Shown piece by piece: positions 21,773 through 36,800 of a stretch of 62,537 bases of DNA. A program made the translations under genes and the position numbers. Within the stretch, counting starts at the first letter, position 1. The number at the start of each line of letters is the position of its first letter. The notes under the pieces are model-generated. The model worked only from the letters and a program-made list of their open reading frames with translations. It had not been told where the DNA came from and did no database searches. The stretch is from assembly GCA_027604005.1 (NCBI GenBank), contig JADGJT010000014.1, forward strand, positions 73,329-135,865, read 5' to 3'. The DNA comes from Dinochytrium kinnereticum. Its lineage: Eukaryota > Chytridiomycota > Chytridiomycetes > Chytridiales > Chytridiaceae.

Positions 21773-23645
21773 TTATTTTCGGATTACAGATATCTTGCCC
21801 TTTTGGTTCTTGGGATTATCTCGGGGATCTATAATCGATTATGGCCGAATAAGTCAGGGGAAAAAAATAACCACCACGACAACAAAAAACATTACGGGAA
21901 AAGCCACAATAGCATACCAAAGTATACGTAGTCATCCACCGAGGGCTCGTAGACATTCGCTGAGTCTTTCACAAATTTCAGCTTATGTGCCAACCACCTA
22001 AAGAAAAAAATTGATATCGTTGAAGGAACCAAAGCTCAATATTTATGGTACTCACCCACTGTCATTCACAGGCTTTTCTTCCCCAAATGTATCTTTGCAA
22101 GATTTACATTCTTCAATTCCATGCAAATCACAGACATATGCAGGCGCAATTTCCTCTTCAGCAGGCTCCGATCGAAAAATCTTAGTTTTAAATGCAGAAA
22201 GCTCCTCTATAAGGGTATCTTCGGTTTTTTTCGCTCGTCTCCCGATAATCGCCTTCCCAACGTACTGTTGACGGAACTGATCGACAAGACTCGCAGATGG
22301 CTTATCGCGCTCAGCAGCTGCGGCTCTTTTGGATGCATCCATCTTTCTGATCTCCTGTTGAAGCTTCTCGATCTGAGATTCGACGGTCGCTCTGAATGTG
22401 TTATGCTGGTTAAATGGTACAGATGAATAGGGTATGTGCAAACTGACTTTTTAGCAGCAGACGGATTCTCCAATTCCTCAGCTTTTCGCTTAGCCTTCCG
22501 TTCCTCCTCCGCTTTATATTCAGCCGTGTCTTTCTCCTGCTTTGCCTCAGCCTTCTTTCTTGGTTTCGATTCATCAATAGTAATAGCTGCCTTGCTCAGT
22601 CGCTCGTCCCGCAAAACGTCGTGTGAGCTCTTTATCCGGAAAGAAGGTGTTTCATCCTCTGGCTCATCTCCGAACGATAACAGGCTCAGATTTCTGATGA
22701 AAGTATAACGGTAAAAAGTAGAAAGCGTGAAGGGTTAGAGAAAAAAGTGGGGGGGGGTAACTAGAATTATCAAAAAAGGTGTTGGCTTTTCTACTTTTTG
22801 CCCTTCTTGACTTTGGCTTTGCTTTCCCTTTCCCTTTCCTCAATTTCACGAGCCGCCTTCTCTGCCCTTTCCTCAGGAGTAGTTCGAGGTACAATGTCGT
22901 CGAAAGGATTTGCTAGGATCTCTACACTTATGATTTTCGGCGGGCTCAGAGGTCGGTCATAATTGTCGGTTTCAAGTTCTCCCATGGCCAGCACGTTAAA
23001 AACTGTATCGCCAACAACCTATCAGATGGTCAGAGCTTTGCCTATGTAGACAAGATCACAAAAACCTTTCCAAATATCGTGTTTTTCTTGTTAAGCTCCT
23101 CTGTGGCATCGAGTGTAAAGAAAAACTGACTGGTGTTTGTGTTTTTCCCGACGTTGGCCATTGCAAGCAGGCCACGACGCATGAATCGAAGCCGTGAGTG
23201 GAATTCATCAGCAAACTGAATTCAGTTAGGATCTTATCGTTTCCATATATCCTACGGGTTTTCCATATGCGGATTCGCCGCCTAATCCCGTTCCTGTAAA
23301 GGAAATATCACTTATAAGAAACAGACTTCCACAATTCAGCTTACCAGTAGGATCTCCTCCTTGAACAATGAATCCTTTGACTACTCTATGGAATATTGTG
23401 TTGTCATAGTATCCCTCCATGCTTGTATTGTGAACATAAGTGGAGCTCAAACTTCTTACCATAGCTGAATGAAGTTTCGGACCGCTTTCGGGGCTTCCTT
23501 TGCCCAAAACTTTTGGACAGAATTGAATACATCAATGAGTCCACATAAGTATGAAGTAAATTACCTCGATTTCAACATCCCCAAGTGAAGTTTTGAGCAC
23601 CACCTTTCCTTTTGTTGGGGGCTCGGTTGCATATGCAAATGACAT
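21773..23645 (-). CDS. CWC27: Spliceosome-associated cyclophilin CWC27
   Basis: Peptidyl-prolyl isomerase-like protein of the activated spliceosome (Bact). Ten exons, all in phase, about 445 residues: 23645-23565, 23509-23460, 23421-23345, 23293-23256, 23215-23066, 23018-22795, 22693-22448, 22391-22056, 21997-21918 and 21828-21773. Cyclophilin domain at residues 1 to about 170: [73 protein letters not shown]. In the loop where active cyclophilins have a tryptophan this protein was not checked residue by residue; CWC27 proteins are often catalytically weak. After FDDIVPRT a charged, helical tail follows ([10 protein letters not shown] is the family hallmark), ending GWLAHKLKF and DDYVYFDPRDNP. 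That conserved tail supports the last two junctions. Confidence 0.93.
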
Positions 23646-23875
23646 TTTGATCGAAAAGTACAAAACTATAACCAAAATATATGATTTGATCTATGGAGCC
23701 CATGCATTGCAATGCTGGTAGCAGGATAACGTTGTATGCGCATTATCAGGCTATTTTAAGAAAGTATAATAAACCACATCTCACAGTGGTGTTCGGAATG
23801 GATATTTCACGCAAAAACAGGACATGGTGGACTTAGATATTCGGTGGCAAGATTGATGTGAATACACCAGTTTAT

Positions 23876-24582
23876 TTAAGCGGATTTCGTGCGGTCCTTG
23901 CGGTCGAGGAGGGCCATACGGTCTTTGTCCAGCTTCAAAGTGGTGATCTGGACCTTGGAGGGGTCAATGCCGAGGGGAACAGAGGCACCTTGAAGGATGG
24001 AGTCAGTAAAAGATGAGAACCCCACAACAATACGAACCGTTGACCTTCTCCCTAACGACCTTGTCAATGTGGATGACCCATTTCCTGCGGTAGACTTCGA
24101 CAATCTTGCCGGTCCTGCCCTTGTGCGAGCCACGGACAATCTGAACCTCGTCATCCTTCCTGACCGGGATGGAGCGGACCTATCGCAAGTGTTAAGAGGC
24201 ATTTCAAGAATCTCCAAAAGGCCCTACATGGTACTTGTCCCTCAACTCCTTAGACAGAGAAGCGCTCATGATCTTGCGCCTGATGTTCGAGGGGGCCGCA
24301 AGGTGGGCCTTCCTCGACTTCCGCCTGCTAGATGACACGTCTGCAGGAAAGAAGTTAGCGGCCTGCCTGACAGAGCGAGGACGCATTCCTTGCATCGTCC
24401 ATGCAAGCCGTCAATCAAACCCATCCCATCCATCCCATCCATCCATTCATTCCGGCCCATCCAGTCCATCCGTTTCGCTAAGAGTCCATCCAAATCTCCT
24501 CCCGTGATTCTCCCACTGCAGCTCGAGGAATAGGTCCATGGTGTGCGTCCATCGATGGCTACATACCCTGAGAGAACTTCAT
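23876..24582 (-). CDS. RPL26: 60S ribosomal protein uL24 (L26)
   Basis: Large-subunit ribosomal protein at the polypeptide exit side. Four exons, 24582-24567, 24340-24228, 24179-24038 and 23988-23876, give 127 residues, close to the usual eukaryotic size. The sequence begins [20 protein letters not shown] and includes [20 protein letters not shown] (the KOW motif region), [20 protein letters not shown] and a C-terminal DRKDRTKSA. The first exon is 16 nt and was found by searching for the family start M-K-F upstream of the [13 protein letters not shown] exon. The first intron is long for this window (226 nt) and carries a CATCC/GGATGG repeat, a property shared with the eL42 gene in this window. 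Expected to be strongly expressed; the divergent SNU23 gene begins 432 bp away. Confidence 0.95.
24341..24566 (-). repeat. Long first intron of uL24 with GGATGG microsatellite
   Basis: This 226-nt intron contains an irregular run of GGATG/GGAT units (on plus CATCCCATCCATCCCATCCA near 24420-24450). Short GC-rich inverted segments around TGCATGGACGATGCA near 24395-24410 could pair (TTGCATCG/CCATGCAAG). Such long first introns in ribosomal protein genes can hold transcription or splicing control elements, but no snoRNA boxes were identified. Confidence 0.6.
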
Positions 24583-25014
24583 TTCCACTTATTGATTGAG
24601 TGAACGATGAATCGAAAAGACGGAACACAAAATTCCTGCAGCGTCCTTTGGATCACTAATGTCACGTGATTCCAAGGAGACAATTCAAGTTTCATCTGGA
24701 GTTGTTGAACATGCTTGCGTCTTGCAGGAGACAGTTGCTAACGAACGATCCAAGGAAACGAACGACCAGACATGCCCCAATAGGTCAGAGAAGGCAATTA
24801 AGCTATGTTTCGAGGATTTGGTTGCGAGGCAATGGCGCTACGGCAGCCCACGTTTTCCGCGTAAAAAGAAAAGAGGAGATAAACATATTCGGATTCCGCA
24901 ACGCGCGCAAAACATGTTTTTCTGACAGTCAGGATGTTTTAATTTCAACCGTCATTATTATTGTCCAGTCTCCTTCACTTCACTTTTAAAAAAAACATAA
25001 AATTTCGTCAATAG
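24583..25014. promoter_or_regulatory. Divergent promoter region between uL24 and SNU23/ZMAT2
   Basis: 432 bp between the minus uL24 ATG and the plus SNU23 ATG. It contains TGATCCAAAGGA/TCCAAGGA-like segments at about 24648 and 24670 and a pyrimidine-rich stretch before 25015. Plus frames here (24659-24989) lack domain features. Probably the shared promoter of the two genes. Confidence 0.5.
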
Positions 25015-25884
25015 ATGGCACAAAAAGGAGTTTATGGGACAAGTGTAAGCATTGACCTTCCGGGGAGCAGTTTAACTTACATAGTAACGAACCAGGGAGA
25101 TACTGCTTTCAGACGGACATGGAATCGTGCGGAATTTTTGCAAAAGGCTGCAGAAAAGGAGGAGCTTGACCGGCATCCGGGTAACGACACAGTTGAGAAG
25201 GCATCTTGTTTAAAGCTAAAAGGAAAAGGAAAGAGGCAAAGGGATGAGCCGGATGAGGCACCAAAGAGTCTTTTGAAACCACGGGAAGAGACTATAGACT
25301 TTAACCAAAGTCTGAACAAAACACAAGTTGTTCAAGTAGGCCTGGGGCTCTTGGGCCAGCCTGGATTTCACTGCAAAGTCTGCAATATTGTAGTCAAAGA
25401 CAATGCAAACTACTTAGATCACATAAACGGGGAGAAACGTGAGTGGTTTACTCTTGAGTTGGATGCTGAGATGTTGTCTTAGATCAAAAGAACCTTGGAA
25501 TGTCAATGAAAGTGGAACGGAGTACGGCTGATCAAGTAAAGGCTAGATTAGAGAGACTCAGCCAGAAGAAGGAAGTTTTGGATCCGGCGGAAGGTATGAT
25601 GATCATTCCGAGAGTGTTTTTGTTGCTTAACCTTGTCAACAGAATTCAAGAGGAGAGTCAAGGAAGCGCAAGAACGGGAAAAACAAGAAAAGGAGCAGAA
25701 AAAGGAGGACAAACGCAAGAAAAAGAAGCAAAGGCAAGATGAAATCGCTGCACAACAGGATGCATTCATGGATCCAGAAATTGCAAAACTCATGGGATTC
25801 GGGTACATAGGTTCATCCACATTGGGAGTAGCTGACCACAATTTTACATTTTTAGGACCTTCGGGACTTCAAAAAAATAAATAA
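25015..25884 (+). CDS. U4/U6.U5 tri-snRNP zinc-finger protein SNU23 (ZMAT2)
   Basis: Spliceosomal pre-B complex protein that sits on the U6-5' splice site region. Exons 25015-25438, 25483-25593 and 25641-25884, about 259 residues. Family sequence: DTAFRRTWNRAEFLQKA near residue 30, then the U1-type C2H2 zinc finger FHCKVCNIVVKDNANYLDHI ending NGEKHQKNLGMSM, then VERSTADQVKARLERL and a lysine/glutamate-rich helix ending DPEIAKLMGFGYIGSST. SNU23/ZMAT2 normally ends just after the MGFGGFG segment; here about 18 further residues (GVADHNFTFLGPSGLQ) precede the stop. These might be a retained or mis-called intron end, since a TTTTTAG lies there, but the 28-nt interval is too short to be an ordinary intron, so the read-through is kept. 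Confidence 0.92.
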
Positions 25885-25898
25885 ATTATTACTGTGCA

Positions 25899-26897
25899 AT
25901 GTCTGCCGATCAATACCTTGCTAATGCCGTTAAGTCAGCAGCGACAGCCGATATTCTGTCAGAAGGAGATTCGCCACCTCCTTCAAGACCCCCTCCTCAA
26001 AGCAAAAGGAAAAGACAGTTTAAAAGTACCGACAACCTCATGAAAATTGGTGAGAATGAGTCTCCTGACAAGGTATATGGTCTACATCAACTATTGCCTG
26101 AACACACAGCAAGGCCTTCTTTGAGATAGAATCACTAGAAGGCGCAGGCGGAAACGCAGGAATAAGACGACCGCAGACGGCAGCTAAAAGTGGTTGGGGT
26201 GAAGACAGTGATGTAGCTGTGAATCCCAGCTCCACACGGAAAGGAAGAAGACATCAACCCAACGTGGAAGTTAGGGAAGGTCAGGATTCGCAGGAGGACA
26301 TCGACGATGAAAAGGAGGAACAAAGGCTAGATTTTGACTATTTTCCGTGTTAACTATATATTTATTGTCCTTTCTAGGAGCGGGACTTACACTAATCAAA
26401 ACGGTGGTTTGTTTACCTTTTTCTGTTCTTGTCTGAATGCATGTAGTCATGGTAGTTATTCCGGACTTGGCTGAGGCTGAGGACGAGGAAATGATCACAA
26501 CAGTTGCGTCGCCGCCTTCTTTGAAAGTCAATCGGGTAAAGACAATCAGAGAGCTTGACACTGACCTAGCCTCATCAGGCGCCTTTTTAAACGACGTATG
26601 TATGATCTTGTCTCGCCTAAAATCTAATTTGCTTCCTAATGGCAGTTATCATTTGGAGGAGTTGACTTATCCTATCTATCGGCGATTGCTCTGTGTCCAC
26701 CAGAACTGGCTGATGAGGAAGACAAGCATTGGGATTGGGATGTTTTATTTACTGAGGTATACGGTGGATTTGAGGAGAAACGAATGAACAGTATTGTAAT
26801 GGTTTTTCTAAGCTTGCGCCGGAATTCACAGTTGAGCAAGATGTGGCAGCTCAATAACAAGTCTATCCCTGACTCGGTCCCAAGAAGTCCTCTTTGA
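25899..26897 (+). CDS. IFT43: Intraflagellar transport protein 43 (IFT-A subunit)
   Basis: IFT-A component required for retrograde transport in cilia and flagella. Proposed exons: 25899-26072, 26114-26346, 26378-26406 (29 nt), 26447-26595, 26646-26756 and 26832-26897. Diagnostic parts are SGWGEDSD in the N-terminal half, VVIPDLAEAEDEEMITTVA, PPSLKVNRVKTIRELDTDLA, GVDLSYLSAIALCPPEL and DEEDKHWDWDVLFTE, which follow the order of the IFT43 C-terminal domain. The exon around 26378 and its 31-nt upstream intron are inferred only from phase and are the weakest part; the last intron (26757-26831) is 75 nt, stop-free and could be retained. The final exon overlaps the end of RPB7 on the other strand. 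Presence of this gene implies a flagellated life stage. Confidence 0.85.
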
Positions 26898-27598
26898 TAG
26901 TTCCTATGGCAAACTGAACGATGTATAAGACACTGTCAATGACCAATAAATGACATACGATTTCGGTAGCATCTACTCTAGTCCCCACAATGCGCATCCG
27001 AACAGTCTCACCTTTCTCTATTCTCGTATCTTGCACTTCCTTGAATAAAATTAGTATAAAACCCCTCTCATATCATCACCTGGCCTTCACCCAAATAGGC
27101 TGGAGGATTTGAATTCGGGTCGAACTTCAGATATGACGGAATCAACTACAGAGTTAATGAAAAGAAGTGGCATAAATCGCACATGACAAGATACAAAAAC
27201 TTGTAAAGGCCCCACATCCGCAAAGAAGCCCATCTACAACAAACCGTTTGAGATAACATTTTTTGGTATATGTGCAAACCTTGTTAACAGTTGTCACAAC
27301 ACCATCCACCACCTGATTCTTAAACGGCTTGAAGACAATAGCCTTGTATACTATTGAAAACTCTGCATAGCCACTGGTTGATTGAAGAACCCCTCGACCA
27401 ACACTTGTAACTTCGACAACTGATATAATGTATCCAAATCGACCGGAACATGTTCCCTCCACTTCCTCATACAGTCTTTTGACCAAAAACTCGTTCATCC
27501 TCGCACCGAAATACTGCGGATGCAGTAAGATCGTGTGCGTAAGTTGTTTCTGCAAAAGTAAGTGTGCGTTCTGGACAGCATCTTACAAGAAAGAGCAT
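26863..27598 (-). CDS. RPB7: RNA polymerase II subunit RPB7
   Basis: RPB7 pairs with RPB4 as the stalk of RNA polymerase II. Six exons in phase: 27598-27587 (12 nt), 27549-27280, 27233-27183, 27145-27080, 27039-26959 and 26913-26863, giving 176 residues, the usual size. The sequence starts MLFLKQLTHTILLHPQYFG, continues EGTCSGRFGYIISV, AIVFKPFKNQVVDGVV, GFFADVGPLQVFVSCH, LIPSYLKFDPNSNPPAYLG and ends TEIFAIGTIKEDFLGP. Both the N-terminal RNP-like half and the C-terminal OB fold are represented. Introns are very short (34-49 nt). The last coding exon overlaps the last coding exon of IFT43 on the opposite strand by about 35 bp; the RPB7 end is the better supported of the two because the IGTIKEDFLGP ending is conserved. 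Confidence 0.94.
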
Positions 27599-27718
27599 TT
27601 GCAAGAAAATTTTGTGTTGTATCAATACACATTCGGCCCGAAACTCGAAGACGCGAAGATACGGGAGGAAAGCAAGAGATCATTTACACCGACACGCAGG
27701 TCGAAAGTATTTATATTT

Positions 27719-30572
<2,854 letters not shown>

Positions 30573-30593
30573 TCTTAACCAATCTTGTGTCAC

Positions 30594-33500
30594 ATGAGCT
30601 CGAGGGAGGGTCGAACGCCCCAGAGCCAACATTTATACCCTCCATCCGATCAGCCATTTCTTCAGCCGAGTTGGAACCGTCTTCAGACAAGTACAGGACA
30701 ATCTGCGAGCTCAGTTTATTGCCACACCTCAATAGTTGATGTCCTTGACATATTTCAAACAAATGTCGATGGCGGACTTGAACATAGAGAAGTTGAGTCT
30801 CGACGCAGAGAGGTCGGACCAAATGAAATGCCTCGTGATGCAAAAGAGAGCCTCTTCAGCAAGTTTATGGAGCAATTTAAAAATCCGTTGATTTTACTGT
30901 TATTTGGTTCGGCATTGATCAGCGTCGTTCTTGGTCAAATTGATGATGCGCTCAGTATCTCATTGGTACATTACTTTAACGCTCGAGTCTATGCTAAAAC
31001 TATCTAGGCCATATTTATTGTTGTTACAGGTAAGTTAGTAACCTTTAACTGTCGAATTGATATACGCAGTTGCTTTTATTCAAGAGTTTCGTTCTGAAAG
31101 ATCCTTGGAGGCGTTGGAGCAATTAATACCTCATCATTGCCATGTAATAAGGTAAAACCCATTCATTTATGCATTAGACGACTAAAGTTTTTTCAGGAGC
31201 TCTAGTAACTTGACGGTTGAGGCTTCGGAGCTTGTGCCGGGGGATATAGTTCACTTTGGAACAGGAGATCGCATTCCAGCAGATTTGAGGCTAACACAAT
31301 CCGTTGATCTTGAGATCGATGAGTCCAATTTAACTGGGGAGACAAAACCTTGCAAAAAGCACTCCTCCACTATTGAAGGTTTACAACTGGCCCTCGCGGA
31401 ACGAAGAAATATTGCTTTCATGGGCACTTTAGTCCGTTCTGGGCATGGATGTGGTATTGTTATCGCTACCGGACAAAAAACGGAGTTTGGCCTTGTTTTC
31501 GAAATGATGAAGGAGGTAGAATTTAAGCTTACTAAAGAAGTGCTTATTATTGGAAGGTTGAGGCGAGAAAAACCCCGCTTCAAGAGAATATGGATGATCT
31601 TGGAAAGAAACTCTCCATAATGTCCTTTTCTGTTATCGTTGGAATCGTTTTCATCGGCGTTCTGCAGGGTCGTCTACTTCTGGAAATGTTCACTATTGGA
31701 GTGAGTCTAGCGGTCGCAGCTATACCGGAAGGCCTTCCGATTGTTGTGACAGTTACATTAGCCTTAGGAGTTTTGCGGATGGCAAAAAGAAATGCCATTA
31801 TAAAAAAGCTTCCGAGTGTAGAGACGCTTGGAAGTATTAATGTCATTTGTGCGGACAAAACAGGAACTTTGACCGTTAACAAGATGACAGCCACAAAGAT
31901 ATTTACCTTCACGAATCGGGTGCAATTGGCGGAGGAATTAAGGCCTGATGATGATTCTTCCTCGATGCTACTAAGAATCGGTATTGCTGATAAATATTAA
32001 CTTCTTAAGTTCTTATTTTCTCTTTCAGGAATTCTGTGCAATAATGCTTATGTAGATGAAACTGGAAAGATCGAAGGTCAACCGACCGAGGTTGCTCTAT
32101 TGGAACTAGGTAGAAAGCATGGAATTCTTGAAGAACTTCAGGTACTGAAGATTATGGGCTATCTATTCATTCCCGAAGTTTTTTAGACGGCAAAAGGAAA
32201 TTCCTTTTTCATCAGAAACAAAGCACATGTCCGTTTTGGCCCACCATATCGACAGAGAGGAGGATCCAATCTACTTTGTCAAAGGATCCTTAGAAGCTTT
32301 GTTGGAAAGATGCACTCAAGTGTATTTTTCCAAGCACGATATAAGACCGCTTGACTCATATATGCAGTCACTGGTGACTTTCAGTTTCAATGAACTTTCG
32401 CAATTAGGTTTGCGGTGCCTTCTCATGGCATTCGGTAGAGATCTGAATAATCTTGCTCTTGTGGGCTTCGTGGGAATGTACGATCCGCCACGCCAAGGAG
32501 TATCTGACTCAGTGCGAAGACTTATTTTAAGTGGCGTCAGGGTGGTCATGATTACCGGTGATTCTGGTTAGGGCTAAATTTTTTGTTAAAATTTAACATA
32601 AGTCTTGTAGATGGGACTGCCCGCTCTATCGCTGAGCAAGTGTCGATTCCAGTCAATCCGCATGGAATGAACGCACTGTCTGGAGCTCAGCTTGATGCTA
32701 TGACCGAACATGATTTGCAGGATTGTATTGAGAGTATTAGCATTTTTTATCGTGCTACTCCAAAACATAAGATGATAATTATTCGGGCCCTTCAAGCTAA
32801 GGGATTGATAGTGGCCATGACGGGGGATGGTGTGAACGATGCCCCAGCTCTAAAACTTTCAGTTAGTTGATGTATTAAGTTTGTTATTTAACCGCCTTGT
32901 TTAAGGATGTCGGAATCGCGATGGGTAAGAGTGGAACCGACGTTTCGAAGGAGGCTGCTGACATGATTCTTGTCGATGATGATTTCTGTGGGTTTTTTAA
33001 GTTGCCAAGTTTTATCTGATATTTCCATAGCGACGGTGTTGTTTGCTATTGAGGAAGGAAAATCCATATTCTTCAACATTCAAAACTTTCTGCGATTCCA
33101 GCTAAGCACAAGTTTATCGGCTTTGACAATCATCGCCATGGCAACAATCTTTGGCCTTCCTAATCCTCTAAACGCGATGCAAATTCTTTGGATAAGTAGG
33201 GCTTTTTTTTCTCTCCCTGTCTTATTTTTTTTCTTTTTCTGTAAGACATTCTCTGCGATGGGCCAGTGGCGCAATCGCTCGGTGTGGAGGCTGTAGATCC
33301 GGATGTGATGCGGCGCCCACCGAGAAAAAAGAACGAGCCGTTTATTACCTCTCCCTTCGTTTATAGGATGCTTCTATCTGCTTCCGTTATTGTCAGCGGA
33401 ACTCTTTTCGTTTACTATAATGAGCTGGATGACGGACCTCTTAGCACCAGAGGAACAACAATGGTAAAGATTTTAAGGAGGGTAATGGTTCCGAAAATTA

Positions 33501-33832
33501 ATGATGCTTTTCAGACTTTCACATGCTTTGTTTTCTTTGATATTCTTAATGCCTTGGCTTGCCGCTCAAGCTCTAGGTCAATATTTGACGTGGGCGTTTT
33601 TACCAACTCAATGTACAACGTGGCGTCTCTCCTATGCCTCTTCGGACAACTTCTCGTCATATACGTCCCATTTCTGCAAACGATCTTCCAAACTGAGCCT
33701 TTGTTTATTTCAGATTTAGTATATTTGGCGGCTATATCCACATCTGTTCTTTGGGTGGAAGAATGTAGAAAATATATACAACGGCGAAGAATGAGAGTGA
33801 CGAAAGATGGAATAAATAGATTACAGCCTTAA
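30594..33832 (+). CDS. PMR1: PMR1/SPCA-type Ca2+/Mn2+ transporting P-type ATPase
   Basis: P2A ATPase of the Golgi/secretory pathway that pumps Ca2+ and Mn2+. Twelve phase-consistent exons: 30594-30965, 31008-31029, 31070-31151, 31197-31515, 31557-31980, 32029-32141, 32179-32566, 32611-32861, 32906-32987, 33031-33195, 33246-33463 and 33515-33832, giving about 917 residues, near the yeast Pmr1 size. Motifs: [18 protein letters not shown] (actuator TGE), [14 protein letters not shown] in M4 (PEGLP cation-site motif), [10 protein letters not shown] with the phosphorylated Asp, [11 protein letters not shown] in the nucleotide domain, VVMITGDS and [14 protein letters not shown] in the hinge, and ILWINILCDGP in M6. 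No C-terminal calmodulin domain is present, which fits SPCA rather than plasma-membrane pumps. The N-terminus before [10 protein letters not shown] is short and Ser/Gln rich. The 3' end lies 20 bp from the DNAI3 stop. Confidence 0.93.
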
Positions 33833-33851
33833 AACGTTGCTTTCTCTGAGC

Positions 33852-36800
33852 TCAGGCTGCTTCAATCAAACCCTCCATTTCTAGGAAACTATTATCTTCA
33901 TTAATATCTTCTATAGTTCTTGGTTACTCTATACCTTCGCTCCATCTTTAAATACTCCTGCTCTAGCTTCTCCATATCATCTTGTGACGGCAACCCTGTC
34001 ACTGCCGGTCCAGCAGCTGGTACGGTGTTTGCAGTGGTATTTCCCGTAGAAGAGGAATCCTCCTTCTTTTCAGCATTTGCTCCTGCTGCATTCTTCTGCG
34101 CCTGGTATGGATAAGAACTATGAAATCAACGTTTCATACCGCAGCTGCCTCCACGTTAGCTTGCTCCCACTTTCCTCGTTCTTTTATTCTAAACTGTTTT
34201 CTTTCATGAACGTAGGCAATCCTCTTAACCTCTCTCTCGAAAAAGGCACGAACAAACGATTGCTAACAACAATAAATAAGAAGCCAGAATAATTTAAATA
34301 CCTCATTCTTATTAGGCTTTGATAAATTCCTAGGAACTTCCAGGATGTGCAATGTCCCTTCATCATCGCCAGCCGCTATAAACTGGTAACCAGCTTTTCC
34401 AGGGTATTGATGAATAGCCATGTAGCTAACCGCAATCGATGACACATTTTGGAAAGTGGATGGCAAATGTGATCTGTCCAGGAGGTCCCATACTTCGATT
34501 TGCCCGTTGGATTTTGAAATAAAAAACACCCCGGGCCTCGTTGGAGACCAGCGACCACTGACTAAATATGACATGGATGGGCCAGACGACAGCAGTGGTC
34601 CAGATGTAATCTTTTCCTTCCATATGTGGAAAGACCATCCACCCACACTAAGAAGAATATCGGGAAAGAAAGGAGACCTTTCTAAATCCGACATTGGACC
34701 AAAGTGGCAACTCAATGCGCTTTCAACGCGAGACGCTATAAAAAACTGCACTCAGATAAAATCTCATTCGTGTCAGCCCACCTTTTTCTTCATTTGACTT
34801 TTCTTGTATCCAATCGGAGTAGATCAGGTCACCTTCCTAAATTCGTTCAGTTCCGTTTAAAATTCTTTTAGATACCTCGGTTGCAGAATAAAACTTTGAA
34901 CTGTACTTTTGAGCATTTTTATCGGACTTTTCATTCAAGTTAAGCTCTACGATGTGTTAAGCTATATCTAGCTATCTTCAAATAATTACCTGAAGAATTC
35001 TTTTCGGCCATTGGAGGTTTGATACTAATTCTAGCAAGCCCATAGTCGAAGGTGTTATCCATTGCACTAAGTGGAACCCTCAAAAATGGCTTCCATAGCA
35101 AGTCTAATGACCTAAGGTCCTTCTTTGAACGAGTATCCCAGTAGCAAGCTTGCCCATCCGAAGAGCATGTCACTAACTGTCTACTTCCATTATCTCCATT
35201 TTCTACTATCTCACCCGAATGTGACAACTAAAGTCGCGATTTATTGCATGAGATTTAGTATATATAGGGTCTATACTCACCTCAAGAGAACGCAGAAGCC
35301 ACTGCATATCCGTAATAGGCATTCTGTGACTAAACTCAATGCTGGAGGATGCAATGCTTTTCACGACAGGTATGGAGGACTCAGTATTACGGTCACCTCG
35401 TCCATTTATGTCATTCGAGCCTGGCTGACCGTTGGATCTGCTATCTGCACTTTTTGGCTTCTTATTTGATTTCAGCTTATCTTGGTACTCTGTGATGTCC
35501 CATATGAGAATTTCACCATTTACACAGCCGCCAGCGATTATGTTTGGATCCGATGGGTTAAATTTAAAGCAAAGAACATCATCAGGCGCTTCCAGTATAA
35601 GCTTATGATCGTTAGGCTTTTCCATTGTCAATAGTTTACCTGAGGATGAATGGGGTCGTGAAAGCTCCAAATAAGAATGAGAGACTCCTTTGAACGGAAT
35701 GCATAACCTGATTCGATTCTTTCATCGAATGTACATCTTTGGACACAAGATATAGCAATAACACCTATCTATATCAACACATGCGGGCCATTCAAACTAT
35801 ACCTTTTTGGGTTGGGTGCCAGTCAATACATGATATTGATTTATCTTTACTATGCTTCAAATCCGTGAAACTTTGATATTCCTTCATATATGTAAATTAA
35901 TATTCAATCAATGCAACTTACTTGCAGAGTAGTATGAGATCCCTGCTCTAGAGCTATATCTTCTTCACCCAATACTAAGTAATCGTCTGAGAATATATTC
36001 ATAATGCAGTTTTGCTGCAAGGCTTTCTCGAATCTGATTCTCCGTAAACAATTTGCTCCATACAGAAATACCTGGCTTACTTTTCCATTACTGATGAAAC
36101 AAAATCAGCCATCTCATCAGATCTCATTATTTGCTGTTGGATTTCCGGAGGGTAGAACCGAGGCTCGTATTGAGACGAGAAATTTAAAGGGCGGAACCAG
36201 CTCGTTTGGGCTTCCGAATCTTTAAGGTCCGGAACTGCCTATTCCATTAGTTTCGTTAATATGCTGCCTTTACTTGTATTCCAATGGCAAGCTCCATTCG
36301 ATTTGTTTCAAAAGCCGGATCTTTAAAAGATCGTAGCTCTATGCACGCGTCCGCAGCATCCTTATCAGAAAATTTGAATGGGGCCCCAAAGTCCTTCAGT
36401 TTCTGAGATATTTTGAGGTATATCTACTAATGTAAGAACAATAACGTTTAAGAAAAGGCCCAACTAGATCTCTATTTGGAACAATTCGTTCAGCTTCGAT
36501 CTCTTTATCACTTCCAGCACACTCCCATACTTTTGGCACTGGTCGTTTTGGTTTCTGCTGCTCCTCAACTGCTACCGTCACGGGAGGCTACATGTGCAGC
36601 AATTATTTAGTTTAACAAAAAATAATGAACAAACCTGCAGTATAGCATTTGCTGTTTCCGGAGAAATGCACAAAAAGAAGTTTTGGCCGTATTTATAAGT
36701 AGCGTCAAAATAAAGAACTAATTCCTCTGCCGGATAATCCAAAATGTATGCTTTCGCAGGCTGGAAGTCGGATATAGCCAATCTGGCCTGAATATCTGAA

